Positions 33,050-43,017 of a stretch of 64,000 bases of DNA are shown here, in pieces. The DNA comes from Diaporthe sp. PMI_573. Its lineage: Eukaryota; Ascomycota; Sordariomycetes; Diaporthales; Diaporthaceae. The stretch spans positions 186,001 to 250,000 of the forward strand of contig JAJTUP010000081.1 of the NCBI GenBank assembly GCA_021399435.1, read 5' to 3'. A program made the translations under genes and the position numbers. The stretch's first letter is position 1; each line of letters opens with the position of its first letter. The notes beneath the pieces are model-generated. The model did no database searches. It saw only the letters and a list, made by a program, of their open reading frames with translations, and was not told where the DNA came from.

Positions 33050-33907
33050 GTTAATGGCTGCACGTTCGTTGCGGATGGCCTAGACGAATGTACCTCGTTG
33101 GGTAATACCAACACTTCGGTTGCGAAATTACTCCACGATGTTACAAATGCGGTTGCCGGGACGAACGCCCGACTCCTTGTTGTGAGTCGCGACGAACCCG
33201 AGATCCGACGCGCCCTCATACCGGTAAATGACGCGCTCGAGAGCTTTGCCGAGTACAGGATCATGCCCGGAGACGTCCGATCCGACACTGCCGCTTACTC
33301 CCAGTCCATTATCGACAGGAAACTCCCCAATAAGAGCGACGATATCCGGTCGACTCTTTCCGAAGCAATGACCAATCGATGCCAAGGCCAATTCCTCTGG
33401 CTTAAGATGCAAGAGGAATCCCTGAGGAGAGGGATGAACAAGAAACAACTCCAGAGCGCAATTGAAAACACGCCAACTGGGCTTGATCATCTTTACGACC
33501 GTAACTGGACTAGAATCACCCGGTTAGGAGAGTGGGAGAAGCACCGTGCATTCGCCCTTCTGCGCTGGACTGCATTCGCACTACAACCCCTGACTGTCTG
33601 TGAGATCATCGAAGCCGTCCTTATCATCGAGTTTGAAGACCTGCCATTGGATGGTCTCCCCGATGCGGTGGATGACGATTATGTCGACAGCGAGATAATT
33701 GGCCTCTGTGGCCCTCTTTTAGAGGTCAGGAATGACCCCACCGATCCTTCCGTGGGCCGAAGGACAGTCCATCTACCGCACTTTACCGTCCGACAATTCC
33801 TGCTTCGCCAGCTCCCTACGCCAGATTGGATCCAACAGAACGATCGCTTGCAAGTTTCTTATGAGAAGGTCCAGCACACCTTCCTCGCTAAGGCGTGCCT
33901 TCAATGA
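33050..33907 (+). pseudogene. NACHT/STAND (NLR-like) protein, internal fragment
   Basis: The open frame begins inside a NACHT domain at the Walker B motif VADGLDEC (33068-33091). It continues through ARLLVVSRDEPEIRRAL and a winged-helix-like segment (KHRAFALLRWTAFALQPLTVCEIIEAV), then a strand (GPLLEVR) and HLPHFTVRQFLL, the usual order in fungal STAND proteins. The P-loop and N-terminal effector domain are missing upstream, where RIP-like DNA begins. The frame stops at 33907 before any ankyrin, TPR or WD repeats. It cannot bind ATP normally. Fungal NLRs act in incompatibility and defence, in keeping with the HET genes here. Confidence 0.75.
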
Positions 33908-33960
33908 CAATTTGTTTAGTGTGTTTAGTGGCAGTTTGTTTAATGACAATTTGTTTAGTG
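33903..33960 (+). repeat. 39-bp-period tandem repeat
   Basis: AATGACAATTTGTTTAGTG occurs at 33903-33921 and 33942-33960, with a related TTTAGTGGCAGTTTGTTT between. It overlaps the stop codon of the NACHT fragment. Confidence 0.65.
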
Positions 33961-34489
33961 ACAGTTGGTGAGCAAAGATCTTTGGGGTAAGTGCTTCTTG
34001 GGTCAGGGCTGTCTGTAGGTAGATATAACCGTCTGTCGTACCCTCCTTTTGTCTTTCATGCCCAGTCCCTCGGCCTGATTCTCTTGCTTGATAAGGTCAA
34101 CCAGGTCTGCTCCATGGTCTGGTGGCGTGGGAATTTGATACAGGGGAATTCTTGGAAGTGGTAGATTCTCTTTTAATACCCCCTGTAGCTTGTGCTGTTC
34201 TAAAACACCAAGTATTTCGTCTTTCTCGCCCTTGAGTCGAACGGAATCTTTTCTCTCTTGAGAATCGTTTTCATGTCATGGGCTGTAAGTTCTTCATGGG
34301 ATTTGGTCATTAGGAGATCCTCGGACTCTGCTGTCGATCAAGAACATCTGCTCCCATATTTATATTCCAGACTTTTGTCTTAAACTAGGAATACGAAAGC
34401 TGAAACTTGAGTAGCTGCAGATGTCTCCTTCCTCAAACCTGGTACTCAAATCTTTGAAAGAGGAAAGTTATTCCTGAAACCTACAGGAC
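33961..34489. other. spacer, no gene seen
   Basis: No recognisable gene on either strand. Part of it may be upstream sequence of the next pseudogene, whose start could not be placed. Confidence 0.3.
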
Positions 34490-35414
34490 CAATAAAGCAG
34501 TGCCTACAAAAGACCCGGATAAACTTTGCAACTCTAGAGATATCGCGGCTTTATCTGACACAAATCCACGAGCCGGACGAGACCCAGATTACGGTTTCCA
34601 TTACCACACGAGGGGTCAAAGATATACCATTCCGAGCTGATTGGCCTGACGTTGACTGGAGCGCGGTGGACGGACAAATCGATAACTGGTCCAACCTGGT
34701 CCGCAGTGGGGGCAAGCTGACTGTTCAGGTCGCTTTCATCCTTAAGGAAACCAGCCAGCTTGTACCTGCGAAAACGGGTCGCCGTGGGCACAATGCTACA
34801 AATACTCAGCTCAATGAGCGAGCTGCTATCCACAATGACCAGGATGCGACAGACGAACCCCCAATCTGGAAACAAGTATAAGTATATTTGAGTGCCCGGG
34901 AGCAGGTTGCGAAATCGGACCATATTGCTTCCGTCACCAACTCACCGGAGTCCGTTATCCGTTGCCGACCAGGATTTTGACTAGGATAGTCGAGTATGCT
35001 GAAAAAGGGGGGAGGATCAAAGAGCACAGCGATGTCCCGAAACATCTTCAGAACGAGATCATGAGCCCACCAACTAAGAGGAAGCACAACGACGGCCCCC
35101 AGATCCACATCACCAATGTTATGCCTGGCACCGAAGGTGCGCCTCCCCCCAAGAAGCTGAAAATCGCTGGGCACCGGGACAAAGCCATAGAACGTTATCG
35201 TGATTGGCATTGTAGTCAGGTCGATGACCCAAATTGGAAGACGGAGTTCCACGCAATCGCCAACCTTACACTTCGAGCCCGCCTTTCTTTGGACCGACTT
35301 TTTGAGGCACAGGAGGAAGAGACCAAATTCTTTGTCGCAAACAAGATTCCGCGTGGGATTGCGCACCAGTGGGTTAACATGGTGGATAAGTGTGAAGAAA
35401 TATTGGGAGAGTAG
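34490..35414 (+). pseudogene. fungal repeat-family protein with GPYC motif, frameshifted
   Basis: Two adjacent frames match one family that I recognise as recurring many times in filamentous fungi. The first part (to about 34876) has TQITVSITTRGVKDI, FRADWPDVDWSAVDGQI and GGKLTVQVAFIL, ending PPIWKQV. The second (from about 34880 in another frame) has FECPGAGCEIGPYCFRH, RIVEYAEKGGRIKEHSDVPK and a helical tail to 35414. The join lies in TATAAGTATA at about 34877-34886, where one base seems to be missing. The family has no known function; the Cys residues and GPYC suggest a small zinc-binding unit. A sequencing error could also explain the shift. The N-terminal start is not identifiable. Confidence 0.55.
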
Positions 35415-35526
35415 ACAATATATAGTGACCAGTAGGTAATATTGACCTAGTACTCCGACCAGCAGCAAATTTAGGCATGGAAAATGCATTTAAAGCTCCT
35501 TAGGAGCATTTACTTCCTCGAATCAG

Positions 35527-35757
35527 CTATGCAGGCCTAACGACCACCAAGGCGACGTCGGCATGGTCCGGGGAGTTGCCCTTGGAATGGAAGGCGAGGA
35601 GGCCTCGGGTGCCCACCGCCACGTATTCCTCATGAAGCTGGTGACCAGGCACGATGAAGGCCTGGACCGCAGCGCTGACCAGGAGGCCGTCGTCGGAGAC
35701 GTCGTCGGCCGTCGCGTGGCGCTCGATCGAGGCCTGGATCTTGTAGGGAGCCGCCAT
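35527..35757 (-). CDS. hypothetical small protein in the GC-rich island
   Basis: A 76-aa frame from ATG with G/C-ending codons and regular strand-like composition (LLVSAAVQAFIVPGHQ, EYVAVGTRGLLAFHS, ADVALVVVRPA), more protein-like than the low-complexity frames beside it. A possible upstream exon (ALPPDHEATRQIRLFRR) precedes a GTACGT donor and a TTCGGTAG acceptor, but the phases do not match, so no join is proposed. No family is recognised. Confidence 0.4.
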   Translation of the reverse strand: MAAPYKIQASIERHATADDVSDDGLLVSAAVQAFIVPGHQLHEEYVAVGTRGLLAFHSKGNSPDHADVALVVVRPA

Positions 35758-35989
35758 TGCTGCGTCCTACCGAACGCGGGGTCAACGTGCCGGGCGGCGC
35801 TGGAAGGGAGGTGAGGCAAAGGCAAGGGGAGACGTACCGGGCGTAGAGGCTGCGTCGAAACAGGCGGATCTGGCGCGTGGCCTCGTGGTCCGGCGGTAAC
35901 GCGGTCGGGGTTGGTGGGTCTGCGATTCGCGATGCCTGTCTTCCCACTCAGCAGGGACTCGTGAGCGGGCGGGAGGGAGTGCCGAGGAG

Positions 35990-36900
35990 ACGAGGCGCTG
36001 GAGAGAACGCGTGGTGAGGAAGCGAGGATATGGCTCCGGGGCGGAGGGGATCGAGAGGGTTGGCTCGTTCTCTGGGGCTCCTTAGCGGGTGAAAGAACGC
36101 GTTGCTCGGACGAGGGAGGTGGGCGGTGCCTTTTGCTTCTGCGTTGGCTAGGCAGGGTGGCAGTGAAGCGAGGGGAGGAGGGCGAGGAAGGAGGGGTCGA
36201 GGACTAGAAGTCGCTGGAGTTGAGAGGGCCGGAGCGCGCTTCTCCCTGGCTGGCGAGGCAAAGCTTGGGACAGGGAAGGGAAGGAGGGCCTGGACGGGCG
36301 AGGGGCGAGGGAAGGGAGTCTCCGCAGGCGCAATACGCACCCAGCTAGCTTCTTGCTCGGAAGCGGATTCGCCCTCTTGGTGCCTTGCTTGGCGAGAGAA
36401 CGCGTGGTGAGACGAGGGTGAGACGAGCCGGAAGCGGCGGGGGCCGGACGAGGTGGGCAGGCAGTTCTTTCGCTTCCGCGTGGGGTAAGCAGAGCGGCAA
36501 GCGAAAGAGGCGGAGGAGAGTGGGAAGCGAGGGTCTAGGGCCGAAATCTCTAGGATCGGGAGGGCTAGGACGGTCTTCTCAGCCAGCAAGGCAAAGGTTT
36601 AGCGAGGGAAACGGGGAAGGTCGAGAGCGGGGAGGGGCCTCGAGGAGGGAGTGCCTACAGACGAAATACATACCCAGCTGGCTCCTTACGCGAAGGCAGA
36701 TTCGCCCCCTGGTGCCTTGCCTGGCGGTCGAACGCGTTGTGAGGCGTAGGTAAAATCGGCCTGGAGAGACGGGGGCCGGTTCGACGAGGCGGGCGGCGCC
36801 TGGAGGGGAGCGACGCCTCGGGGCCGGAGGCTCGGCAGGCGAAATACCCACCCGGCGGGCACTCGGCGTCGCTGCTGCGAAGGAGCGTCTCCGGACGGGG
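35990..36900 (+). repeat. diverged tandem repeats, about 300-340 bp units
   Basis: The marker GAACGCGTTG/GAACGCGTGG recurs at about 36005, 36093, 36395 and 36730. Units share ordered blocks: GCAGATTCGCCC...TGGTGCCTTGC before the marker, GGGCCGGACGAGG or similar after it, then CAGCCAGCAAGGCAAAG-like and ACGAAATACATACCCAGC-like segments. The last unit is incomplete. Confidence 0.5.
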
Positions 36901-37527
36901 GCGGGGAGAGAGGGCGCCTAAAGCTGGATTAGCGGCAAGCCCAGAGCGGGAGTCGGGAAAAGCGGCCAGAGGGGGTGGAACGGCCGCGAGGGCGGCAGTC
37001 CGGCCGCGACCGCCTCGAAGCCGGTCGCCGAGCAGTCCTCCTGCGGCGGCAGCGACGCAAGCAGCCTTCTCGAGAGGTGCCCGCCCTGTCCCTGCCTCTT
37101 GCTACGATAGCGAGGGCCTCACAGAGGGTGCTGCGGCCCTCCGGGCCTCGCCCAACGTCCTGCCGAGCGCCGCGAGCCGGCGGGAGCGTAGGTCCAAGGG
37201 CCCGTAGGAGGACGGTTCGCCCGGCGCCCTGGCCTCGGCAACACGCGGCTAGGCAGATATGCCCGGCAGACACAGCGCCGCGCGGTCTCCTCGCTAGCGT
37301 GGGACGGCCGTGGTGAGCACGACGACCCCGGGTCGACGATCGACAAGCACGCTAGCGGCGACAAGGGGATACAGGAAGGCCGGAAGGGGCGATTACGACA
37401 ATACAGCAAGCGGTCCGGAGCGTCCAGACGGAAGAGGTCGTGCTACATACAAAGGCATCGTGTCCGGCGACGCGCGGTGCCGCGGCCGGCGGGCGCAGCC
37501 GGCAGGGCGGCAGGTCTCACTCGCATC

Positions 37528-38040
37528 TCAATCCTCCTGGCCGGTCCGGCCGTTCGCGAGCTCGTCTACGGCCTGGTAGACAGCGTTGCGGATCTCCTGG
37601 ATTCCCTCCTAGTGCTCCGGGATCTCGAACGCGCGCGCGACGGCCCGCACCTGGTCGTCCGTCAGGTCGTCGAGCGTGGACTGGTCGGTCACGCCGCCGA
37701 GCAGCTGCGCCTCCTGGAGGGCCGCAAAGATGCAGGAAAACGCCGCACGCGGGATCGCGCCGTCGTAGTCGTCGTCGTAGTAGTAGGGGTTGTCCAGGGC
37801 TGGAAGCGGCAGGTCGGCCGGCCAGGCCTCGGTGGGAGGGGGAGAGGGCGGGCGCGCGCACTGCGGCGGCGCGGCGGGCGCTTCGTCCTGCGGCGGGGCC
37901 GGCGGTCAGCGATACGAGCGGGGGCAGGGCGACGTACGCATCTCATCGCCGGCGGCGTCCTCGGCGGGGGCCGGGGAGGGGCCTACCTTGGTGGCGGTGC
38001 CGACGTACACGACCTCGCCCTCGTCATCGTCGCTCTCGAT
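37528..38040 (-). pseudogene. hypothetical protein with intron, one nonsense codon
   Basis: On the minus strand an acidic exon (38040..37987, ESDDDEGEVVYVG) follows a TTCTGAC...CACAG acceptor. A 99-nt intron (37986..37888, GTAGGC donor, GCTGACC branch, GCAG acceptor) links it in frame to a second exon (37887..37528). That exon encodes a Pro-rich stretch and then a helical domain (IPRAAFSCIFAALQEAQLL, LDDLTDDQVRAVARAFEIPE, EIRNAVYQAVDEL). One TAG at 37611..37609 interrupts the helical domain; coding character continues to TGA at 37528. Upstream exons were not found. It may be the end of a gene carried by the GC island. Confidence 0.45.
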
Positions 38041-38050
38041 CTGTGTTCGT

Positions 38051-38914
38051 CAGAATTCAAGGCGCCCATTCTTTCTGTGGGGATAACTAACTACAGGGTA
38101 GGCTAACATGGCGAACATTGCAATCATGCTGATTCACCTCTTTATCCAATCTGCCTCAGCGGCAATACTATCGTGTTTCATAAACTGCTCGATTCCACCG
38201 CTTTTTTCCTGGGAGAAGAGGACGCTGGCACCATCATGAACATTGTTGAGTTACACTCAGTACCAGAGGATTCCCAAGGGAGCAGCACTGTTATCACAAA
38301 CATAATGATGTTCTGCAGGCGGACGCGTAAAGCAGCACAGCACCCTGAATGTCTCTCGGTATATTTCAAATTTCAAACCTTTTTCAGATGTTTGAGTATC
38401 TGGAGAATGCTCCGTACGGTGGCCGGGTTTACTAGCGCTTCACTGTGGCCCCATGTGGCTCTGGTCGATGAGTTGTCGTGCTTGCTACGTACCCGCCCTA
38501 CTGCCTGATCCATACGCGCAGGTCCGAGACCCCTCTCCTGAACTCACAGCCTCGCCCCACCACGATGGGTGGATGATATGACAAATACGCGGTACCCCAT
38601 ACAGTACCACACCACCGCGATGTGCCAAGAGGTCTTTTTCGGGATGCGAACCCTGTCACCACTTTGGAACATACAACATAATGCCGCGGTCCGAAGGATG
38701 CACCCCTTGGAAGGCGCGTTCGTGCGCTGTGACCCAATCGTTCGGCGACTTGTCGCGTTCTTCTGGACGAACCGGACTGACCGGTCGCCATGTCCTTTGC
38801 CCCATGGTGATCTTTGAATCAGTCTATTAGAAACTATTTAAGAAGGTCGTTATAGAGTACATATAAAACGAAGCCGTCTCCATGCCTGGTAAATTACCTG
38901 TTTCCATATCCTAA
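38051..38914. other. spacer, no gene seen
   Basis: Base composition returns to normal. Short frames on both strands, no recognised domain. Confidence 0.3.
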
Positions 38915-39364
38915 ATGATCGCCACATACTCATTATGGCTCTCCTTACATATAACATATCCGGTGCCTCATTTGTGCCTGATGTGCTTAGCAAGGGCTCC
39001 ACTACTAGTCTTGATTATAGCTGCTTTCACCATGGCATCGGCTATACTCACCGCTGCCTACTCGAAACACCTGTACTGCAGGCCCTGCTTTCCTAGGCTG
39101 AGTGGTCTCATTACCGGCATGCTAAATGCGTTGCTCTTCTTCTCTGGGCCGGAATGGTTCCTTCGCGGGCAAGGTATCCATGAGCGCTATCGCAAGGAGC
39201 TTATTGCAATGCTCAAACGCCAGCCCCATAACCCAGTATTCGTTCTTTCGACATTCAAATGCAAGCGCCCCCTGCGAGGGAACAATGCGTACGACTTAGA
39301 GGACTACGAAGTCTATGCCATCATACGCCAATCCAGAGGTCTACATGGCCGGGCGGTAACTTGA
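38915..39364 (+). CDS. hypothetical membrane-anchored protein fragment
   Basis: A 149-aa frame from ATG. The first 45 residues are strongly hydrophobic (LCLMCLARAPLLVLIIAAF) and could be one or two membrane segments. A second hydrophobic stretch (LNALLFF) is followed by a polar part (RYRKELIAMLKRQ, YDLEDYEVYAIIR). No family is recognised. It may be the start of a longer broken gene. Confidence 0.3.
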   Translation: MIATYSLWLSLHITYPVPHLCLMCLARAPLLVLIIAAFTMASAILTAAYSKHLYCRPCFPRLSGLITGMLNALLFFSGPEWFLRGQGIHERYRKELIAMLKRQPHNPVFVLSTFKCKRPLRGNNAYDLEDYEVYAIIRQSRGLHGRAVT

Positions 39365-39806
39365 TTGTGAAGGGAGGATTATGAATGGGGTGGTAGAGCT
39401 TGACCGCCAAGAAGTAAAAGGGGATATAAAGGCAAGTCTTGACCATGCTGGTCTCGATATTGTTAACAATGGAGCTTCGCTTCTTAGCTATCGACCACTT
39501 GCTATAGTGGGCGAGGAGCCGCTTATATATAGCGTTTATCTATATATTATAGGAATAATAGATATTCCAACAGGTATATTATGCAGAGGATGTGGCGGAT
39601 TGATACATGCAGATGATGTCGCGCTCCTATCCTATGACGATGTTTCTAAGGGGCAGCTAGGAACAGGCCTCGCAATCAATCCATTACATCCACTCCCAGG
39701 TCAAGTGTAATGGATTGACGCTTGGACGTAGTATTTTGCCAGTGGAATGGATCCATCCTATCCAGAATGGATGGATTAAAATGGATTCGCCTCCGTGAAA
39801 TCCCAA
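39365..39806. other. spacer, uncertain
   Basis: Contains a 109-codon frame (39381-39710) from ATG without recognised domain; not called as a gene. Confidence 0.3.
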
Positions 39807-40424
39807 TTAGGAAATAACTAGCTGGCTAACTTCTTCCACCAACTCACGCGTTTGAGGTGGCAACTCCCTGATCCATGCTGTCGCTCGCTTTTCAACTTCT
39901 TCAGCAGCCAATTTAGCCAAGGCAAGATCTTCTTGTTCTTCAAACCAAGAGGCTATCCTCCGATCCAAGTCCTTGATAATACCTGCTCTGTACCAAGAGC
40001 GAAGAACCTGACAAAGGCTGATCACGTCAGCATCCAGATTCCTTCTCGACGCCACCACCATCCTCTTAGCCGCTGAAAATAACCTCTCGCATTCAGCTGA
40101 CATGCTAGGGACTGTCAGGAAATCAAGGGCCATTAGTGAAAGACGAGGATACTTGAATCGGCGGTCATGCCAGTACTGGATAGGATCGTCGACTTCATTG
40201 TCGCCTGGCTCATAGGCGGCCTGCCAAGCAGCAAATTCATCATCGCTTGGTCTAGGTAATGGGGAAGAAGGTGGAGGCTTGGTTCGTGACCGGTTGACGT
40301 GCTCTTGGAAAGAATTCTTGAACGTCCTCCGTCGCTTAGGAGCATGTTTTTCAACGGCCACGATTATCAGTATGATAGGATTGGTGTTCGAGAAGGGACG
40401 CTCCTCCGCGACCAGACCGCTCAT
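39807..40424 (-). pseudogene. hAT transposase, C-terminal dimerisation domain
   Basis: A 205-aa frame ending in the conserved hATC region. DDPIQYWHDRRFKYPRLSLM is followed by ALDFLTVPSMSAECERLFSA and KRMVVASRRNLDADVISLCQ, then a helical tail. This is the dimerisation domain at the end of hAT transposases. The upstream BED finger and catalytic core are absent, so the fragment is 5'-truncated. It is not the missing end of the hAT gene at the left edge of the window. Confidence 0.85.
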
Positions 40425-41109
40425 CGCAGGGGGCTTGAGACAATAAGGGTACAGATCTCACGCCTCCTACATTGTTCAATCTAGCTATACCATTGACTGT
40501 AATCTCCCTTGATCTCCCCCTTTTGATCCCTTCCTAGTGTGTACAAAACCTTCCTAGCACCTCACTGTCCTCCCCACGGCCGCCTCCATGTGGGCCTCGC
40601 GATCTTCAATCTCTATCAATCTGTGTGACGTGTTGGCGTAGCGCTCTCGTGGGCATAAAAGTTTGATTCTAAGTTTAGTTATACGGATTTCAGTTGACTT
40701 ATAAACACCACCCTATGTATAAGAAAAAAACGACAGTACTTATAGAGACGGTAGAAAAAGTAATGCCCGCGAAGTCCATATGGAAGTTGAGTAGCAACTG
40801 AGGCACGTGTACCACGTGGGATAACCCAATGGCCTGGGCCAAGTCCAGGTTCCCGCCCCTACCACAACATAGTTATTCCTTTAATGCAATGAAGCGGAAG
40901 AGTCTTCAACATCCAAGTACTCCTGAAGATGCGGCATCCAGGGGCATGAAAGGGAGTTCGGAATGGTAGGAATCGATGATAGCGGTAAGTTGCACACCAA
41001 TTGGCAACGATTGCTTTAATATTCTTAGCACCTCTCCCTCTGTTATATGCCCTGCTTGTCGAAAGTCCATCGGAAAAACGGAGCCATTGAGACCTTGGCC
41101 GTTGCGGAA
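40425..41109. other. spacer, no gene seen
   Basis: No supportable gene. The final 250 bases may be decayed transposon interior but do not match the intact pogo element clearly. Confidence 0.3.
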
Positions 41110-41452
41110 TGTATAATAGTACATTCTTAAGCGGTCCGTGGTGGACCGCCCAAATAGTTGACCTGGCTGGTGTAGATTGAGGTTGATCCTGCATGTCTGA
41201 AATGCTCCATTTTGGTGGGGAAGCTGATTTTCCCACCAAAAGTCGGTCACTTCAGACTGGCACTGCAGCCCTGCCAACTACTCCAAATTAACCAAATCGA
41301 TTAAAAATAAAGAATTTAAAGCAGTTGGCACCAATTGGTGCCAACTTTCATTAATTCCTTTGCCCTGGGTGGGTGCCAGGGCTGGCTAAAGTTGGCGGAG
41401 TTAGCAAAAGTGCGCGGGCATGTGTCCTGCGCGGCTGACTGTCGAACCACGT
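41110..41452 (-). mobile_element. truncated, diverged pogo-like copy
   Basis: Reverse-complement relative of 4914-5250 of the intact element. It contains the last bases around the transposase stop, the GCGGTCCG palindrome (41131-41149), the TTTTGGTGGG inverted segment, and a TIR ending CCACGT followed by TA (41453-41454). The TIR differs from the intact copy at many sites. The other half of the element is missing. Confidence 0.75.
41131..41149. repeat. palindrome GCGGTCCG-TGG-TGGACCGC
   Basis: Fifth copy of the palindrome family, in the truncated pogo copy at the position equivalent to 5217-5235. Confidence 0.75.
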
Positions 41453-41454
41453 TA

Positions 41455-41989
41455 GGTGTTTTTAGAGACGTTATTTTAAAAGGCCTCCGGCTGTCATATC
41501 GCGTATCAGTTCTTATGACAAGGTTCTTATATCTCCAAAAACCTTATTTCTGTGAGCCATGCTGGATCCCTTGTACAATATCAACGGCTCTCCGAGTACA
41601 TGATCAAAAGTACCAGCTTGATCAGTACTTTGGTTTGACCGAAAACGATCCTCATTCACTGTTGATCTTACGTTGATGATGTCTACATTCCGGTGAGAGG
41701 GTCGTAGTAAGGGTTATCGCTCCAGACCGGCTGACCATGGGCGCTGACACAGGTCTCTAGTGGAGCACCACTCGCTTCCGGGTTTTGAGACAGCGGATAC
41801 AAATGCATTCGAGCTTCCAGGCGAAGCATATCATCAAATCTTGCCCGTGGTGAGGATTCGCCGCGGAAACCTCGAGGTCGTCCAAGAAAGCTTGCAGCCG
41901 ACCCCACGGAACCTACCTCAGTCCGTAAGAGAGCACGAAGAGGTACAGCTACGAGCATCCTCGAGGCAAGGCTTCAAACCCCAAATACT
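41455..41989. other. spacer with a short minus-strand frame
   Basis: A 91-codon minus frame (41958..41683) begins at ATG and ends PVWSDNPYYDPLTGM. It has no recognised domain and is not called. It begins 32 bases from the next gene on the opposite strand. Confidence 0.3.
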
Positions 41990-42373
41990 ATGAGGGAGAC
42001 CGTGCCGCCCGGGGTTGAACTACAAAAATCATTGCCTGGCGTACATCAACCCATTGATGGCCTTCCAGGTGGTGGAGACTTAGGATCTCCAGAAGAGGCC
42101 GGGTTCGATCTTGAAAACGGCGTCTTCATGGCTCTCGAGGGAGATACACCGCTGGATGATCCGTCCATCGTGAACAGTATCCTACAGATACCGGTACTCG
42201 CTGACCTGGCCCCGTTAACCGTCACACTCATAAACTCTCTTGCTCACACTGCACCTGACCTATCACAACGCATACCCCTGGACCCAACCCACGCAATGTA
42301 TACCAAGCGCATAATACTCATGCCTATCCATACGGCCGAGCCCGAAGCATCTTGGCTCCTGGCCGTACAGTAA
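41990..42373 (+). CDS. hypothetical protein, possible N-terminal part of a Ulp1-like fold
   Basis: A 127-aa frame from ATG. Its last 60 residues (TLINSLAHTAPDLSQRIP, then KRIILMPIHTAEPEASWLLAV) resemble the first part of Ulp1/C48-type domains, where a strand with PI/PV leads to HWxLAV. Here Ser sits where the catalytic His is expected, and the frame stops directly after this strand, before any Asp or Cys. It may be a truncated gene or pseudogene of the same fold as the protein at 48357-50366. The assignment is tentative. Confidence 0.35.
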   Translation: MRETVPPGVELQKSLPGVHQPIDGLPGGGDLGSPEEAGFDLENGVFMALEGDTPLDDPSIVNSILQIPVLADLAPLTVTLINSLAHTAPDLSQRIPLDPTHAMYTKRIILMPIHTAEPEASWLLAVQ

Positions 42374-42794
42374 ACATCCGCGAACAAAAGTAGTATAGTT
42401 GGTAGATTAATCGAAGAAGTTTGTGCTTCCAAGCGTTGGTCAGAGCGTAGTCGTAGTCAGTAACGAAGACGAGCAAGTTGTGTCCCTGAAACTGGGCCCG
42501 CTCCGTGCCTTTGCTTGTTCCCCTCTAAGGACTAATCAGGATAGGTTGGCGACAGCATCTCTCACCGATGGCTGGTTTCTTTGCCTCGCCCGACCACTTC
42601 CATTCGCCAGGGGTTGTGATATGACTCACGAGAGTTTTAACCATCCACTATTGTCATCCAATGAATATACCGCAAGATGCATTCTTAGCAGGCAGCAGGA
42701 GGAGTTGTGTAACGCAGGATAGCCCTTGTTTGATAACAGTATAACCGAGCTTATAAATAATAATGGGGAGAATATTGTAGAAGCAGCCTGAGGA

Positions 42795-42842
42795 TGGATT
42801 GTCGCAGTTGTCTTTCTCAGTAATGAAACCCACGGTGCCTTG
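42795..42842 (+). repeat. 48-bp exact direct repeat, copy 1
   Basis: Identical to 43045-43092, 250 bases downstream. The interval holds an A-rich run (about 42898-42907) and a C run (about 42980-42989). It appears to duplicate the 3' coding end of the Est1-like pseudogene. Confidence 0.85.
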
Positions 42843-43017
42843 TCCCTTATGAGTCTAGGTTTAGGAATCACGACAAAAGGAACCTGCCTCTCTTTCAAAA
42901 AAAAAAACCCGTCAAGAACAGGCTCCACGCCATCATCAGAAAAGGGAAATTCAGAGCCCCCGGCACCTCCTCCCGCTCCCCCCCCCCCTGATTGTGTGAA
43001 CTCAAGAGCTTGCCTGT

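Larger units (their letters stand above)
35520..38050. other. very GC-rich island
   Basis: About 2.5 kb with strikingly high G+C and strong purine bias on the plus strand (35950-36900), unlike everything around it. It contains diverged tandem repeats, a 76-codon minus-strand frame and an intron-containing minus-strand coding remnant. There is no similarity to rRNA. It might be an unclassified mobile element, a transferred segment or an expanded repeat array. Confidence 0.6.

Noticed and set aside
35948..36589. Long minus-strand Pro/Ser/Arg-rich frame in the GC island
   Set aside because: Low-complexity translation of diverged tandem repeats in GC-rich DNA; stop codons are rare there by composition alone.
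35520..38050. rDNA or organellar origin of the GC-rich island
   Set aside because: No conserved rRNA segments are visible, and the composition is opposite to fungal mitochondrial DNA.
37477..38106. Plus-strand frame of about 209 aa with a run of Val
   Set aside because: It is the antisense of the acidic/Tyr-rich minus-strand gene; the Val run comes from GTC/GTA opposite Asp and Tyr codons, and the minus strand has splice signals.
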